Shown here piece by piece: positions 43,943-52,377 of a stretch of 64,000 nucleotides of DNA. The stretch's first letter is position 1. The number at the start of each line of letters is the position of its first letter. The stretch comes from Fredericiella sp963839515. GTDB taxonomy: Bacteria; Chloroflexota; Anaerolineae; Caldilineales; Caldilineaceae. The position numbers and the translations under genes were made by a program. Below the pieces are notes generated by a model. The model saw only the letters and a program-made list of their open reading frames with translations, made no database searches and was not told where the DNA came from. The stretch lies in contig CAWIVN010000017.1 in NCBI GenBank assembly GCA_963839515.1, positions 113,594-177,593 of the forward strand, in the 5' to 3' direction.

Positions 43943-45649
43943 ATGTCTGATGGAAGCAAAGGGGCCCCGCCCCAACTCGTTCAGAAACAGTTCGACGATA
44001 TTATGCTAAGCTTAGGCAGTCTATGCGCAGACGTTGCTAAGATCAGCACAGACGGTTCTCGCGCCAAACTGCTGCCGTTGCTGCAGAATACGTTGTTGGC
44101 TCTCGTCGAGCAGTTCTCGAAGGAAGCACGCGACTACTTTGCGCTTTCGCATGTTGTGATTGCGGGCGCAAAGAAAGCGGAACCGCGCATACGCGAGCCT
44201 TACAATTACGGACGCGTATTGAATAAACTCGTCAACCACGTTGCCCTGCTGGAAGATATGGCAAACCATGCTCTGTCGGAAGCGCAGGAGCAGCACCCGG
44301 AGGTCTTGGAGGCTTTCATTTGGAGCGCGGCCAATGAACTGTCCCAGGTTCCCGTTCTAATCCCACTGCGGCTGCCGCAGTATTGCTTTGTGCATTTCAA
44401 TTATGTGACTTCGGTTGGAGTCATCGGCTACACCATGCCAGCGCTGGCAAGGCCGCCACAGGATGTGGCCGTTCTTTGGCATGAGGTCGCGGGGTACTCT
44501 GTGGCAAGGGCGAGAGGTGGAAAACTCCAGAACTGGGCGCGAAATCTCCGGACAGCGCTGATGGCTGAACCATGCTCGCCGGACTCTGAACGCACATCGG
44601 GTGACACGGCGTGGGATTGGTATCGAGACTCGTTCATGACAAGCAAGCTAGACAGGATACCCGTCAGGCTCAGAATTTCGAGCGACGACAATAGATCCCG
44701 ATTGGCGGTTGACACCTCGAAGAAGATTCGCGACTACTTCACAATCAAACGCCAGGAAGATGCTGCCGTCTATGCTGGCGCCGCCCAACCGGAGTACGTC
44801 GAGAATGATAATGCGTGGCAGACGGATTGGCTGGGCGAATTCATCGAGGACCTGTATGGCATTAGGTCGCTCGGCGAAGTCTACTTTCGCACACTGGTGA
44901 GCACCTTATTGCAGAACTATCCGGTGCTTACTATAGGCGACTTGAAACATCCTGCTCCACTTCTTCGTCTGCAGGTAGCACTCTGCTACCTGAGGTCGTA
45001 CAACGATGCAAAGCAGCGCAGCGTTGTCGAAAAGACCCTGACCGAGTTCAAGAGGGACTACCCCGGCGCCATCGGGCATCTACAGTTTGCTGCCGACGCT
45101 GCACGCGACCCCATGGCGGCTACGGACCTGGATGACTTCGATGCTGCGGTAATCGCAGGAAGGAAGAGCGATAACGCAAAACGGGAGTGGCTGCAATGCC
45201 TCCAGGTCGTTGCGAATACCATTGCCAGGGAGTTGGCCGTGTTTGCCGAGGACCCCATTTTGTTTGCTCCCGCTTCCTCCAGATCGCGCAGCAACAACGC
45301 ATGGAAAGATGTCGTTGCGTTCATTCAGAGGGCTGATAAGCCTGACAGCTACCAAGGGCTTAGTCGTCGGCCTGACGAAAAACTGATTGAGCTTGTCGCA
45401 AAGGTGCGCGAGGAATATTGCAGCGCAATTGACGGCATTGTCAAAAATGGCGTGTCTGCTGAGCCGAGCAGTGTCTGGATTCAACAAGGCTATAGCCGAA
45501 AGGCAGGTTGGGACTTTGGTAGCGCGCCTAAGAACAGCGATGAAGCGATTGCGGCGCTACAAAGGCTTCATGCAATAGAGTTTGTAGTAACCGACGAGAC
45601 TGGCCCATATACTCAGGGGCAAACCGTCGTTGTGATACCTTCGGGGTGA
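43943..45649 (+). CDS. Unknown protein with zincin-like layout but altered HExxH, neighbour of the nSTAND gene
   Basis: A 568-residue soluble, mostly helical protein; AAAGGAG lies upstream of the ATG. I do not recognise a named family. Residues 176-186 read DVAVLWHEVAGYSVA, in which His180-Glu181 start an HExxH-like helix, but residue 184 is Gly and Tyr185 follows. EFIEDLYG at 299-306 and HPAPLLRL at 336 fall where metallopeptidases carry the third ligand and a following conserved helix. It might be a metallopeptidase-derived effector with changed or lost metal binding. It follows the NTPase gene by 117 bases on the same strand, so joint function is likely. Confidence 0.6.
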   Translation: MSDGSKGAPPQLVQKQFDDIMLSLGSLCADVAKISTDGSRAKLLPLLQNTLLALVEQFSKEARDYFALSHVVIAGAKKAEPRIREPYNYGRVLNKLVNHVALLEDMANHALSEAQEQHPEVLEAFIWSAANELSQVPVLIPLRLPQYCFVHFNYVTSVGVIGYTMPALARPPQDVAVLWHEVAGYSVARARGGKLQNWARNLRTALMAEPCSPDSERTSGDTAWDWYRDSFMTSKLDRIPVRLRISSDDNRSRLAVDTSKKIRDYFTIKRQEDAAVYAGAAQPEYVENDNAWQTDWLGEFIEDLYGIRSLGEVYFRTLVSTLLQNYPVLTIGDLKHPAPLLRLQVALCYLRSYNDAKQRSVVEKTLTEFKRDYPGAIGHLQFAADAARDPMAATDLDDFDAAVIAGRKSDNAKREWLQCLQVVANTIARELAVFAEDPILFAPASSRSRSNNAWKDVVAFIQRADKPDSYQGLSRRPDEKLIELVAKVREEYCSAIDGIVKNGVSAEPSSVWIQQGYSRKAGWDFGSAPKNSDEAIAALQRLHAIEFVVTDETGPYTQGQTVVVIPSG

Positions 45650-45745
45650 ATCTGAACGTCTTTGACTTGTCGATGGCTGCAAACGGCCGGCAGCAGACCG
45701 GTCGGACCTCAGGCTGGCCTGCCGCGCCCGCCTCCCACGCCGCTT

Positions 45746-46546
45746 TCACACCTGGCGCCGCTTGAGCTGGCCCAGCACGAACTGGGTGACGGGGCCGGCG
45801 AGGCCGGCCAGCAGCGGTGTGCCGAAGGCGCTGACCACGGCGGCGACCGCACCGGGCACAAGGTTGGCCAGGCCATCGAGGATACCGGCGACGCGCGCGT
45901 CGTCGGCGTCCTTGCCCTTGGCAAGCTCCTGCTTGAGGGCCTCGATTTCCTGCATAGCGGCAGCCTGCTGTGCAGCGTCGGCGTTTTGCCGGATGGCAGC
46001 GACGACGGGGGCCAACGCACCTGCCAAGTCGCCGGCGCCCGCGAAGACGCTGGCCCCGCGGCCGACGGCGATGTTCGTGCCGCCGATGTCGCCGGTGGTG
46101 ATCTTGTCGCCGCCCACTTTGTCGCCACCTACTTTATCGCCCTGGACCACGTCGCCGTGCACGATATGGTCGCGGCCGACGAATGTCCCGCCGCCGGCGT
46201 TGACATTGCCTATGCTGATTCCCTCTGGTTCGCTTGGGGGCCTGGCGGCAGGCACCTGAGGTGTAGCGTTGGGCGCCACAGCGCCGGACTCGCCGGCCAA
46301 CGCCGCAAAGACGCCATTTTCGGGCCGCTGGGCTTGTGCAGCGCACAGGAGGTCGCCCATTCGTTGGCGGCGCTCCGCCCACTGGATCAGGCTGAAGACG
46401 ACCGCCGCCAGCTTACCGCCGCCGGCGATGCTGTCCAGGTCCTCGCCAAGCTCCACCTTTACCATCTGCGAGAGTTCTGCCTGATCAAAGGCGGCCAGCA
46501 GCGCCGCCTGCAGCTGTGACGTTTGTGAACCGCTGAGCTGTGCCAT
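45746..46546 (-). CDS. EAD1 effector-associated-domain protein with GDKV repeats
   Basis: A 266-residue protein. Residues 1-80 match effector-associated domain 1 (LQAALLAAFDQAELSQMV, LDSIAGGGKLAAVVFSLIQWAERR), a death-like adaptor domain that links NTPase sensors to effectors in bacterial conflict systems. Residues 107-155 form a repeat GGGTF-VGRDHI-VHGDVVQ-GDKVG-GDKVG-GDKI, likely a small beta-solenoid. The C-terminus is a coiled coil followed by a hydrophobic helix (LANLVPGAVAAVVSAFGTPLLAGL) that could insert in a membrane. ATG 46546 has AAGGAG. It converges on the previous gene, and the same repeat is in the nSTAND protein. Confidence 0.8.
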   Translation of the reverse strand: MAQLSGSQTSQLQAALLAAFDQAELSQMVKVELGEDLDSIAGGGKLAAVVFSLIQWAERRQRMGDLLCAAQAQRPENGVFAALAGESGAVAPNATPQVPAARPPSEPEGISIGNVNAGGGTFVGRDHIVHGDVVQGDKVGGDKVGGDKITTGDIGGTNIAVGRGASVFAGAGDLAGALAPVVAAIRQNADAAQQAAAMQEIEALKQELAKGKDADDARVAGILDGLANLVPGAVAAVVSAFGTPLLAGLAGPVTQFVLGQLKRRQV

Positions 46547-46739
46547 GATAAGCTCCTTTTCGGGCCGGACCCGGCGTCAAACTATCCCATCCGAAAAAAT
46601 CGACAAGCCCTGCGGGCCGGATTGGGAAAAAACCGCCCGCCGTCGCTGCCACCCAGATCAGAGGACAGCAGACAGACGACTAAAGCTAAGGCGAGAGGGT
46701 CCTGGCGAGGCGACCCCCCCTGCCGTCGCAGTGTCTGGG

Positions 46740-46832
46740 ATTGTACGCGGCTGGATCCCACTCGTCGCCCCACGGATTGCGGCGGCAGCTGCGCCGCGCC
46801 GCCCATTCCCACTCAGCTTCCGTGCGGTCGTA
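46740..46832 (-). pseudogene. Fragment of a formylglycine-generating-enzyme-like (FGE-sulfatase/SUMF1) protein
   Basis: On the minus strand one frame encodes YDRTEAEWEWAARRSC and NPWGDEWDPAAYN. The pair T-E-A-E-W-E-x-A-A-R and P-W-G-D-E-W is the hallmark of the FGE-sulfatase domain. The surrounding frame has no further homology that I can see, so this is a relic. In conflict loci such domains often act as effectors, and it lies directly upstream of the EAD1 gene on the same strand. Confidence 0.6.
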
Positions 46833-47154
46833 GGCATTCTCCATCTCCAAACAAGACAATGCCTTGCACCGCAGCAAACTCTTCTTCTGTGCGCTTAGTG
46901 GCGTACGGGGCAAAAACCAGCTGGCACGCTTTTACGCTTCCTTGCTGGCACGCAGCAAACCCAAGAAAGTCGCTCTTGTCGCCTCTGCGCGCAAAGCCCT
47001 CACTTGGGCTTGGGCTGTCTTTTCGCACGATACTTTCTTTGACCCTGCTCTCCTGGCCAAAGCCTAGTTCTCACATCTTCGGCAATGGCCCTTGACTCTT
47101 ACGAGAGATTCTACCTCAACCCACGAAAAACGTTCGCTGTTTTCGACACGCGTT

Positions 47155-47177
47155 CCCGCCGGACCTTGTGGCCCCTA
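47155..47177 (-). repeat. Half copy of the dispersed hairpin element
   Basis: Reads CCCGCCGGACCTTGTGG-CCCCTAC on the plus strand, that is the left end and left arm of the element in minus orientation with one extra base. No right arm follows. It abuts the end of ppk and is the only copy in this orientation. Confidence 0.65.
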
Positions 47178-47179
47178 CC

Positions 47180-49339
47180 TCACCCACGGAAAACGCCCGC
47201 CATTGACGACACGCTCCGCGCCGAACCTACCTCCCATGCTCCCCCACCGACATCAAAATCATCTGCGCGTTCACCGGCAGTCGCCTCCCGCGGCTCAATC
47301 CTTACATACGTCCCATCCGCCCGCAATTCGCGCGCCTGCACGTTGTCACGCAAATACAGCTCCAGCACGTCGTCGCGCAAGTGCCGCAGCAGCTTCTCGT
47401 CCTTGATCGGGAACAGCGTCTCGATGCGCCGGTGCAGGTTGCGGTCCATCAGGTCCGCACTCCCCGCATACAGCTCCTCGTCGCCCCCATTGTAAAAGTA
47501 GTAAAATCGATGGTGCTCCAAAAACCGCCCCACGATGCTGCGCACCCGCATGCACTCGCTCAGCCCCGGGATCCCCGGCCGCACGCTGCATACCCCGCGC
47601 ACCAGCAGGTCCACCCGCACCCCCGCCTGCGCCGCCCGGTACAGCGCCATCGTCATCTCCTCGTCGGTCAACCCATTGCACTTGAAGATCAAGTGCCCGT
47701 TGCCCGTCTCTCGCTGCCGTATAACCTCGCGCTCGATCTTCGCCATCAGCTTGCGGTGCATGTCCAGCGGCGCCACCAGCAGCGAACGGTGCGTCTGCTG
47801 CTTGCTCGACCCCGTCAACATGTTGAACAGCTCGCCCACGTCTGCCCCCAGCGCCTCATCCGCCGTCAACAGGCTGAGGTCGGTGTACTGCCTTGCCGTC
47901 GTGGAATTGTAGTTGCCCGTCCCCAGGTGCAGGTAGCGCCGCAGCCCCTCCGCCTCACGCCGCACGATCATCAGCAGCTTGGCATGCACCTTGAGCCCCG
48001 GCAGCCCATAGATCACGTGCGCACCCGTTGCCTCCAGCGCCCGCGCCCAGCCGATGTTGGAGGCCTCGTCAAACCGCGCCTTCAGCTCCACCAGCACCGC
48101 CACCTGCTTGCCGTTCTCCACCGCCTCCATCAACGCCTGCACGATCGGCGAGTTGCGCCCCACCCGGTACAGCGTCATCTTGATCGCCATCACGTGCGGA
48201 TCGATCGCCGCCGCCCGCACCAGGTCGATCACCGGCTGAAACGAGTCAAAAGGATGATGCAGCGCCACGTCGCGACTGCGAATGGCGGCAAAGATGTCCT
48301 GGTTGCGCAGCACCTTCGGCAGCACCGGCGTAAACGGCGCATCCTTGAGGTCCGGGCGATCCAGGCTGTACAGTTCCATCAACGCGCTCAACCCCAGCGG
48401 CCCACGCACCGCATATAAATCGTCCGGTTCTATCTCCAGCTTGTCGGACAACATGCTGCGGATGTCCGGCGTCATCCCATCGCCAATCTCGAGCCGCACG
48501 ACGTCGCCAAACCGCCGCCGCCGCACGTTCTCCTCCATCGCCTGCAGCAGGTCCGCCGCCTCATATTCGCGGATCTCGATGTCCGCATCGCGTGTCACCC
48601 GGAATGGCACGGTGGTCGAAATGTCCCTGCCCGCAAACAGCGTCCCCACGTTGGCCGCGATCACATCCTCCAACCACACCAGCGTCGTCGTGCCGCCCGC
48701 ACTCCCGCCGCCCGCCACTGCCCCACCCTCGCTCGCCGGCAGCCCATGCGGCAGCATGATCAGGCGCGGCAGCATCTGCGGCACCTTGACCCGGGCGAAC
48801 CGCCTCCCCGCGTCCGGCACGTCCAAAACCACTGCCAGGCTCAAGCTCAGGTTGGAAATAAACGGAAAACGGTGCGTCGGGTCCACCACCAGCGGGGTCA
48901 GCACCGGAAAGATCTCGCGCAGGTAATAGCCGTCCAGCCACTCTTGCTGTTCAGCGTTCAAGTCCCCATAGTGCGCCACCACGATCCCCTGCGCCGCCAG
49001 CGCCGGCAGCAGTTCGTCGCACACAACCTCCTGGCACTCCAGCACGAGCGGCAGCAGCGCCGCCCGGATCGCCGCATACTGCTCCGACGGCGTAAACCCG
49101 TTCGGCGTCCGCCCGCTCACCCCCCGGTCGATCTGCTCCTTCACCCCCGACACCCGCACCATAAAAAACTCGTCCAGGTTCGAGTGAAAGATCGCCGCAA
49201 ACTTGACCCGTTCCAGCAGCGGATTGCGCACGTCCCGCGCCTCGTCCAGCACCCGCCGGTTGAACTCAATCCAGCTCACCTCGCGGTTGATATAAAGCTC
49301 CGGGTTGATTCCCCCGCCCGCATCCGCATCGATCTGCAT
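47180..49339 (-). CDS. ppk: Polyphosphate kinase 1
   Basis: A 719-residue enzyme that polymerises the gamma-phosphate of ATP into polyphosphate, probably membrane-associated. N-terminal INREVSWIEFNRRVLDEA and FHSNLDEFFMVRV are typical. The autophosphorylated-His region LHLGTGNYN with HAKLLMIVRRE upstream, the second His segment in RFLEHHRFYYF and the CSVRPG loop are intact. A 30-residue Gly/Ala-rich tail is unconserved. It stands alone and is divergent from glgP, both linked to storage polymers. Confidence 0.95.
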   Translation of the reverse strand: MQIDADAGGGINPELYINREVSWIEFNRRVLDEARDVRNPLLERVKFAAIFHSNLDEFFMVRVSGVKEQIDRGVSGRTPNGFTPSEQYAAIRAALLPLVLECQEVVCDELLPALAAQGIVVAHYGDLNAEQQEWLDGYYLREIFPVLTPLVVDPTHRFPFISNLSLSLAVVLDVPDAGRRFARVKVPQMLPRLIMLPHGLPASEGGAVAGGGSAGGTTTLVWLEDVIAANVGTLFAGRDISTTVPFRVTRDADIEIREYEAADLLQAMEENVRRRRFGDVVRLEIGDGMTPDIRSMLSDKLEIEPDDLYAVRGPLGLSALMELYSLDRPDLKDAPFTPVLPKVLRNQDIFAAIRSRDVALHHPFDSFQPVIDLVRAAAIDPHVMAIKMTLYRVGRNSPIVQALMEAVENGKQVAVLVELKARFDEASNIGWARALEATGAHVIYGLPGLKVHAKLLMIVRREAEGLRRYLHLGTGNYNSTTARQYTDLSLLTADEALGADVGELFNMLTGSSKQQTHRSLLVAPLDMHRKLMAKIEREVIRQRETGNGHLIFKCNGLTDEEMTMALYRAAQAGVRVDLLVRGVCSVRPGIPGLSECMRVRSIVGRFLEHHRFYYFYNGGDEELYAGSADLMDRNLHRRIETLFPIKDEKLLRHLRDDVLELYLRDNVQARELRADGTYVRIEPREATAGERADDFDVGGGAWEVGSARSVSSMAGVFRG

Positions 49340-49416
49340 CGCAATCCCCCAATACCATAACTACCTGCTGGATATCCCCAATTCTACCACACCCGCCACC
49401 CCACACCCACGCGATC

Positions 49417-49556
49417 CGTAGGGGCACAAGGTCCGGCGGCAATCACCTTCCCATCGCGCTGCGACTTTCTTCCGCCGGACCTTGTGCCCGCCCACGCCCC
49501 CCGCGGCAATCACCTTCCCATCGCGCTGCGACTTTCTTCCGCCGGACCTTGTGCCC
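49417..49556. repeat. Dispersed hairpin element, copy 6 (duplicated right half)
   Basis: GTAGGGGCACAAGGTCCGGCGG followed by a core with CACCTTCCCATCGCGCTGCG and right arm ending at 49489; core and right arm are then repeated, ending at 49556 (67 bp later). The core is nearly the same as in the copy after pgl. It lies between the divergent ppk and glgP genes. Confidence 0.8.
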
Positions 49557-49576
49557 GCCCACGCGTATGGTACAAT
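49549..49576 (+). promoter_or_regulatory. Possible glgP promoter using the repeat arm as -35
   Basis: TTGTGC (49549-49554), part of the last hairpin arm, is 16 bases before TACAAT (49571-49576), and the -10 is extended by TGG just upstream. It would start transcription about 52 bases before the glgP ATG. Confidence 0.4.
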
Positions 49577-49634
49577 CCTCGCTTATGAAAGTGCTTTCAG
49601 TGAGCAGCCTTCAAAAAAGGAGCAGACTTCTTAT

Positions 49635-52205
49635 ATGAACATCATTGGCAAGATCTCCGTCTATCCCAAGCTGCCCACCAAGATCGAGCGCCTCCACGAC
49701 GTCGCGTTCAACCTCTGGTGGAGCTGGGAAACGGAGGCCCAGGCGCTCTTCGCCTCGATCGACCCTGAATTGTGGGAAGCCGTCAGCCATAACCCGGTCA
49801 AGCTGCTGCGCACGGTCCACCAGGAAAAGCTGGACGCCGCGGCCGCCAGCCCGGACTTTCTCAAGCGCTACCAGGCAGTCCTCGCCTCCTTCGACGAATA
49901 CATGAATCCCGCCACGCCCACGTGGTTCGGCACGGCCCACGGCGACAAGCGCGACCAGGTGATCGCCTACTTCAGCGCCGAGTTCGGTCTCCACGAGGCG
50001 CTGCCCATCTACTCGGGCGGCCTCGGCATTCTCAGCGGCGACCACTGCAAGGCCGCCTCGGATCTCAACCTGCCCTTTATTGGCGTCGGCTTCCTCTATC
50101 CGCAAGGCTACTTTATCCAGCGCATCGACGCCTCAGGCATGCAGCAGGCCGTCTACGAAAAGATCGATTTTGCCGAGATGCCCGTTACCCAGGCGCTCGA
50201 CCCGCAGGGCAAACCGGTCCTCATCAACGTCGACCTGCCCGGCCGCACGGTCTACGCCAAGGTCTGGCGCATAGAGGTCGGCCGCATCCCCATCTACCTG
50301 ATGGACACCGACGTCGACCGCAACGCCCCCCAGGACCGCGAGCTCAGCGCCCGCCTCTACGGCGGCGATCGCGAAATGCGCATCAGCCAGGAGGTCGTCC
50401 TCGGCATCGGCGGCGTGCGCGCCGTGCGCGCCCTTGGCTACAACCCCTCGGTCTGGCATATGAACGAGGGCCACAGCGCCTTCCTGGGCCTCGAACGCGT
50501 GCGCGAGCTGGTTCAGGGTGACGGCCTGTCCTTCAGCGAGGCCGTCGAAGCCGCCCGCGCCAATGCCATTTTCACGACCCACACGCCCGTGCCTGCCGGC
50601 AACGACTCGTTCGCCTTTGAGCTGGTCGAGAAGTTCTTCTGGCAGTACTGGGGCCAGCTCGGCATCGACCGCAACGGCTTTATCGACTTCGCCGCCCAGG
50701 ACCTGCCCTGGGGCCGCCAATACTCCATGACCGTGCTCGCCATCCGCCTCAGCGCCTACGCCAACGGCGTCAGCGAGCTCCACGGCCACGTCAGCCGTGA
50801 AATGTGGCAGTTCCTCTGGCCGCAGACGCCGGTCGAAGAGGTTCCCATTACCTCCATCACCAACGGCGTGCATACCCGCACCTGGCTGGTCCAGGAGCTC
50901 AAGGACCTCTACACCAAGTACTTGCCCAAGAACTGGCGCGACGAGATCGACAACCCCAAGACCTGGGATAAGCTGGCCGCCATGCCTGACGCCGAGCTGT
51001 GGTCCGTGCACGAAACGTGCAAGGCCAACATGGTGGACTTCACCCGCCGCCGCCTCCAGGCGATGTACCGCCGCCACGGCGAAGGCCCGCAAAAGCTGGC
51101 TGCCGCCGGCCAGGTGCTTGACCCCCACGCCCTGACCCTCGGCTTTGCCCGCCGCTTCGCCACCTACAAGCGCGCCACGCTGCTCTTCCACGACGAGGAG
51201 CGTCTCCGGCGCATCCTCCACAACCCCGAGCGGCCGGTGCAGATCATCTTTAGTGGCAAGGCCCATCCCGCCGACGAGCCGGGCAAGGCGCTGATCCAGC
51301 GCATCTACCAGCTCAGCCAGACGCCCGACTACTGGGGCAAGATCGTTTTCGTCGAAAACTATGACATGAACATCGCCCGCCACCTGGTTTCGGGCGTCGA
51401 CATCTGGCTCAACAACCCGCGCCGTCCCCACGAGGCCAGCGGCACCTCGGGCATGAAGGCCGCCCTCTCCGGCGCACCCAACTTCAGCGTGCTCGACGGC
51501 TGGTGGGTCGAAGGTTATGACGGGAGCCCCGGCCGCGTCAACGGCTGGTCGATCGGCGAAGAACGCGAGTACAAGGACGAGGCTACGCAGGACGCCGCCG
51601 ACGCCATCAGCCTTTACAGCACGCTCGAAGACATCATCGTCCCGCTCTACTACGGCAACCGCGACGCCGCGGGCGTGCCCACGGGCTGGGTGGAGGTCAT
51701 GAAGAACGCCATCCGCAGCTGCACGCCACTCTTCAGCATGCGCCGCATGGTCAAGGAATACACCGAGCGCTTCTACCTGCCCGCCGCCGTCACCGGCAGC
51801 GCCTACGTCGACAACAGCTACGCCCTGGCGCGCGAAATGTCCCAGTGGAAGCAGTTGATGCGCCAGCGCTGGGGCCAGGTCGCCCTCCAGGCCGTCGTGC
51901 CCGAGCAGTCGCAGATCACCGTCGGCGAATCCGTCACCGTCGGCGCCAAGGTCTGGTTCAACGGCCTCTCCGACGGCGACGCCGCCGTCGAAGTCGTCAG
52001 CGGCGCCCTCAATGCCCAGGGCCAGATCGCCGACCCGCAGGTCGCCACCATGCAGCACAGCGGCTGGGACAACGGCGCCGCCATCTACCAATGCTCGCTC
52101 AAGCCCGACATCAGCGGCCAGATCGCCCTCGGCGTCCGCGCCCGCCCCAGCAAGCCGGCCCTCATCAACCCCAACGAACTCGGCATCGCCAGCTGGGCCT
52201 CGTAA
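49635..52205 (+). CDS. glgP: Alpha-glucan (glycogen) phosphorylase
   Basis: An 856-residue PLP enzyme that releases glucose 1-phosphate from glycogen or maltodextrin. It is of the Thermotoga/archaeal-like short GT35 type: AYFSAEFGLHEALPIYSGGLG (short: AEFGLHEALPIYSGG) near residue 118, WHMNEGHSAFL, THTPVPAGND, the KRATLLF segment, and the PLP-site region EASGTSGMKAALSG. The ATG at 49635 (MNIIGKISVYPKLP) starts the conserved region; the frame extends upstream into the hairpin element and was not used. AAGGAG is 13 bases upstream, a long spacing. Confidence 0.95.
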   Translation: MNIIGKISVYPKLPTKIERLHDVAFNLWWSWETEAQALFASIDPELWEAVSHNPVKLLRTVHQEKLDAAAASPDFLKRYQAVLASFDEYMNPATPTWFGTAHGDKRDQVIAYFSAEFGLHEALPIYSGGLGILSGDHCKAASDLNLPFIGVGFLYPQGYFIQRIDASGMQQAVYEKIDFAEMPVTQALDPQGKPVLINVDLPGRTVYAKVWRIEVGRIPIYLMDTDVDRNAPQDRELSARLYGGDREMRISQEVVLGIGGVRAVRALGYNPSVWHMNEGHSAFLGLERVRELVQGDGLSFSEAVEAARANAIFTTHTPVPAGNDSFAFELVEKFFWQYWGQLGIDRNGFIDFAAQDLPWGRQYSMTVLAIRLSAYANGVSELHGHVSREMWQFLWPQTPVEEVPITSITNGVHTRTWLVQELKDLYTKYLPKNWRDEIDNPKTWDKLAAMPDAELWSVHETCKANMVDFTRRRLQAMYRRHGEGPQKLAAAGQVLDPHALTLGFARRFATYKRATLLFHDEERLRRILHNPERPVQIIFSGKAHPADEPGKALIQRIYQLSQTPDYWGKIVFVENYDMNIARHLVSGVDIWLNNPRRPHEASGTSGMKAALSGAPNFSVLDGWWVEGYDGSPGRVNGWSIGEEREYKDEATQDAADAISLYSTLEDIIVPLYYGNRDAAGVPTGWVEVMKNAIRSCTPLFSMRRMVKEYTERFYLPAAVTGSAYVDNSYALAREMSQWKQLMRQRWGQVALQAVVPEQSQITVGESVTVGAKVWFNGLSDGDAAVEVVSGALNAQGQIADPQVATMQHSGWDNGAAIYQCSLKPDISGQIALGVRARPSKPALINPNELGIASWAS

Positions 52206-52214
52206 CAGAATTAT

Positions 52215-52286
52215 CGTAGGGGCACAAGGTCCGGCGGAAATCCACCCGCCACAACGGCAATCCTCCCCCCGCCGGACCTTGTGCCC
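52215..52286. repeat. Dispersed hairpin element, copy 7
   Basis: GTAGGGGCACAAGGTCCGGCGG, core with CCGCCACAACGGCAATCC, then CCGCCGGACCTTGTGCC. It lies directly after glgP and ahead of the R2-like oxidase gene. Core related to copy 5. Confidence 0.8.
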
Positions 52287-52321
52287 TCCTTGACCTCCCC
52301 CTCTCAGCCCGCCATCCCTGC

Positions 52322-52327
52322 TATACT
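52322..52327 (+). promoter_or_regulatory. Extended -10 box for the R2-like oxidase gene
   Basis: TGCTATACT is an extended -10 with TATACT at 52322-52327, about 50 bases before the ATG at 52378. There is no good -35, as is usual for extended -10 promoters. Confidence 0.4.
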
Positions 52328-52377
52328 ATCACCGCTTCAATCAGCAACCATCTCGCACATACGCCAGGAGGCTCGCC

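Larger units (their letters stand above)
46547..47179. other. Gene-poor stretch with a decayed effector fragment
   Basis: A 633-bp gap between the EAD1 gene and ppk. It contains the FGE-like fragment at 46740-46832 and half of a dispersed hairpin element at 47155-47177. No intact frame with a ribosome site is visible. Confidence 0.5.

Noticed and set aside
49482..49634. Longer N-terminus for glycogen phosphorylase
   Set aside because: The extension translates the hairpin element and promoter; family similarity begins at the ATG at 49635.
50133..52091. Long minus-strand frame of 652 codons opposite glgP
   Set aside because: Shadow of glgP; Gly/Val/Asp-rich low-complexity translation without motifs.
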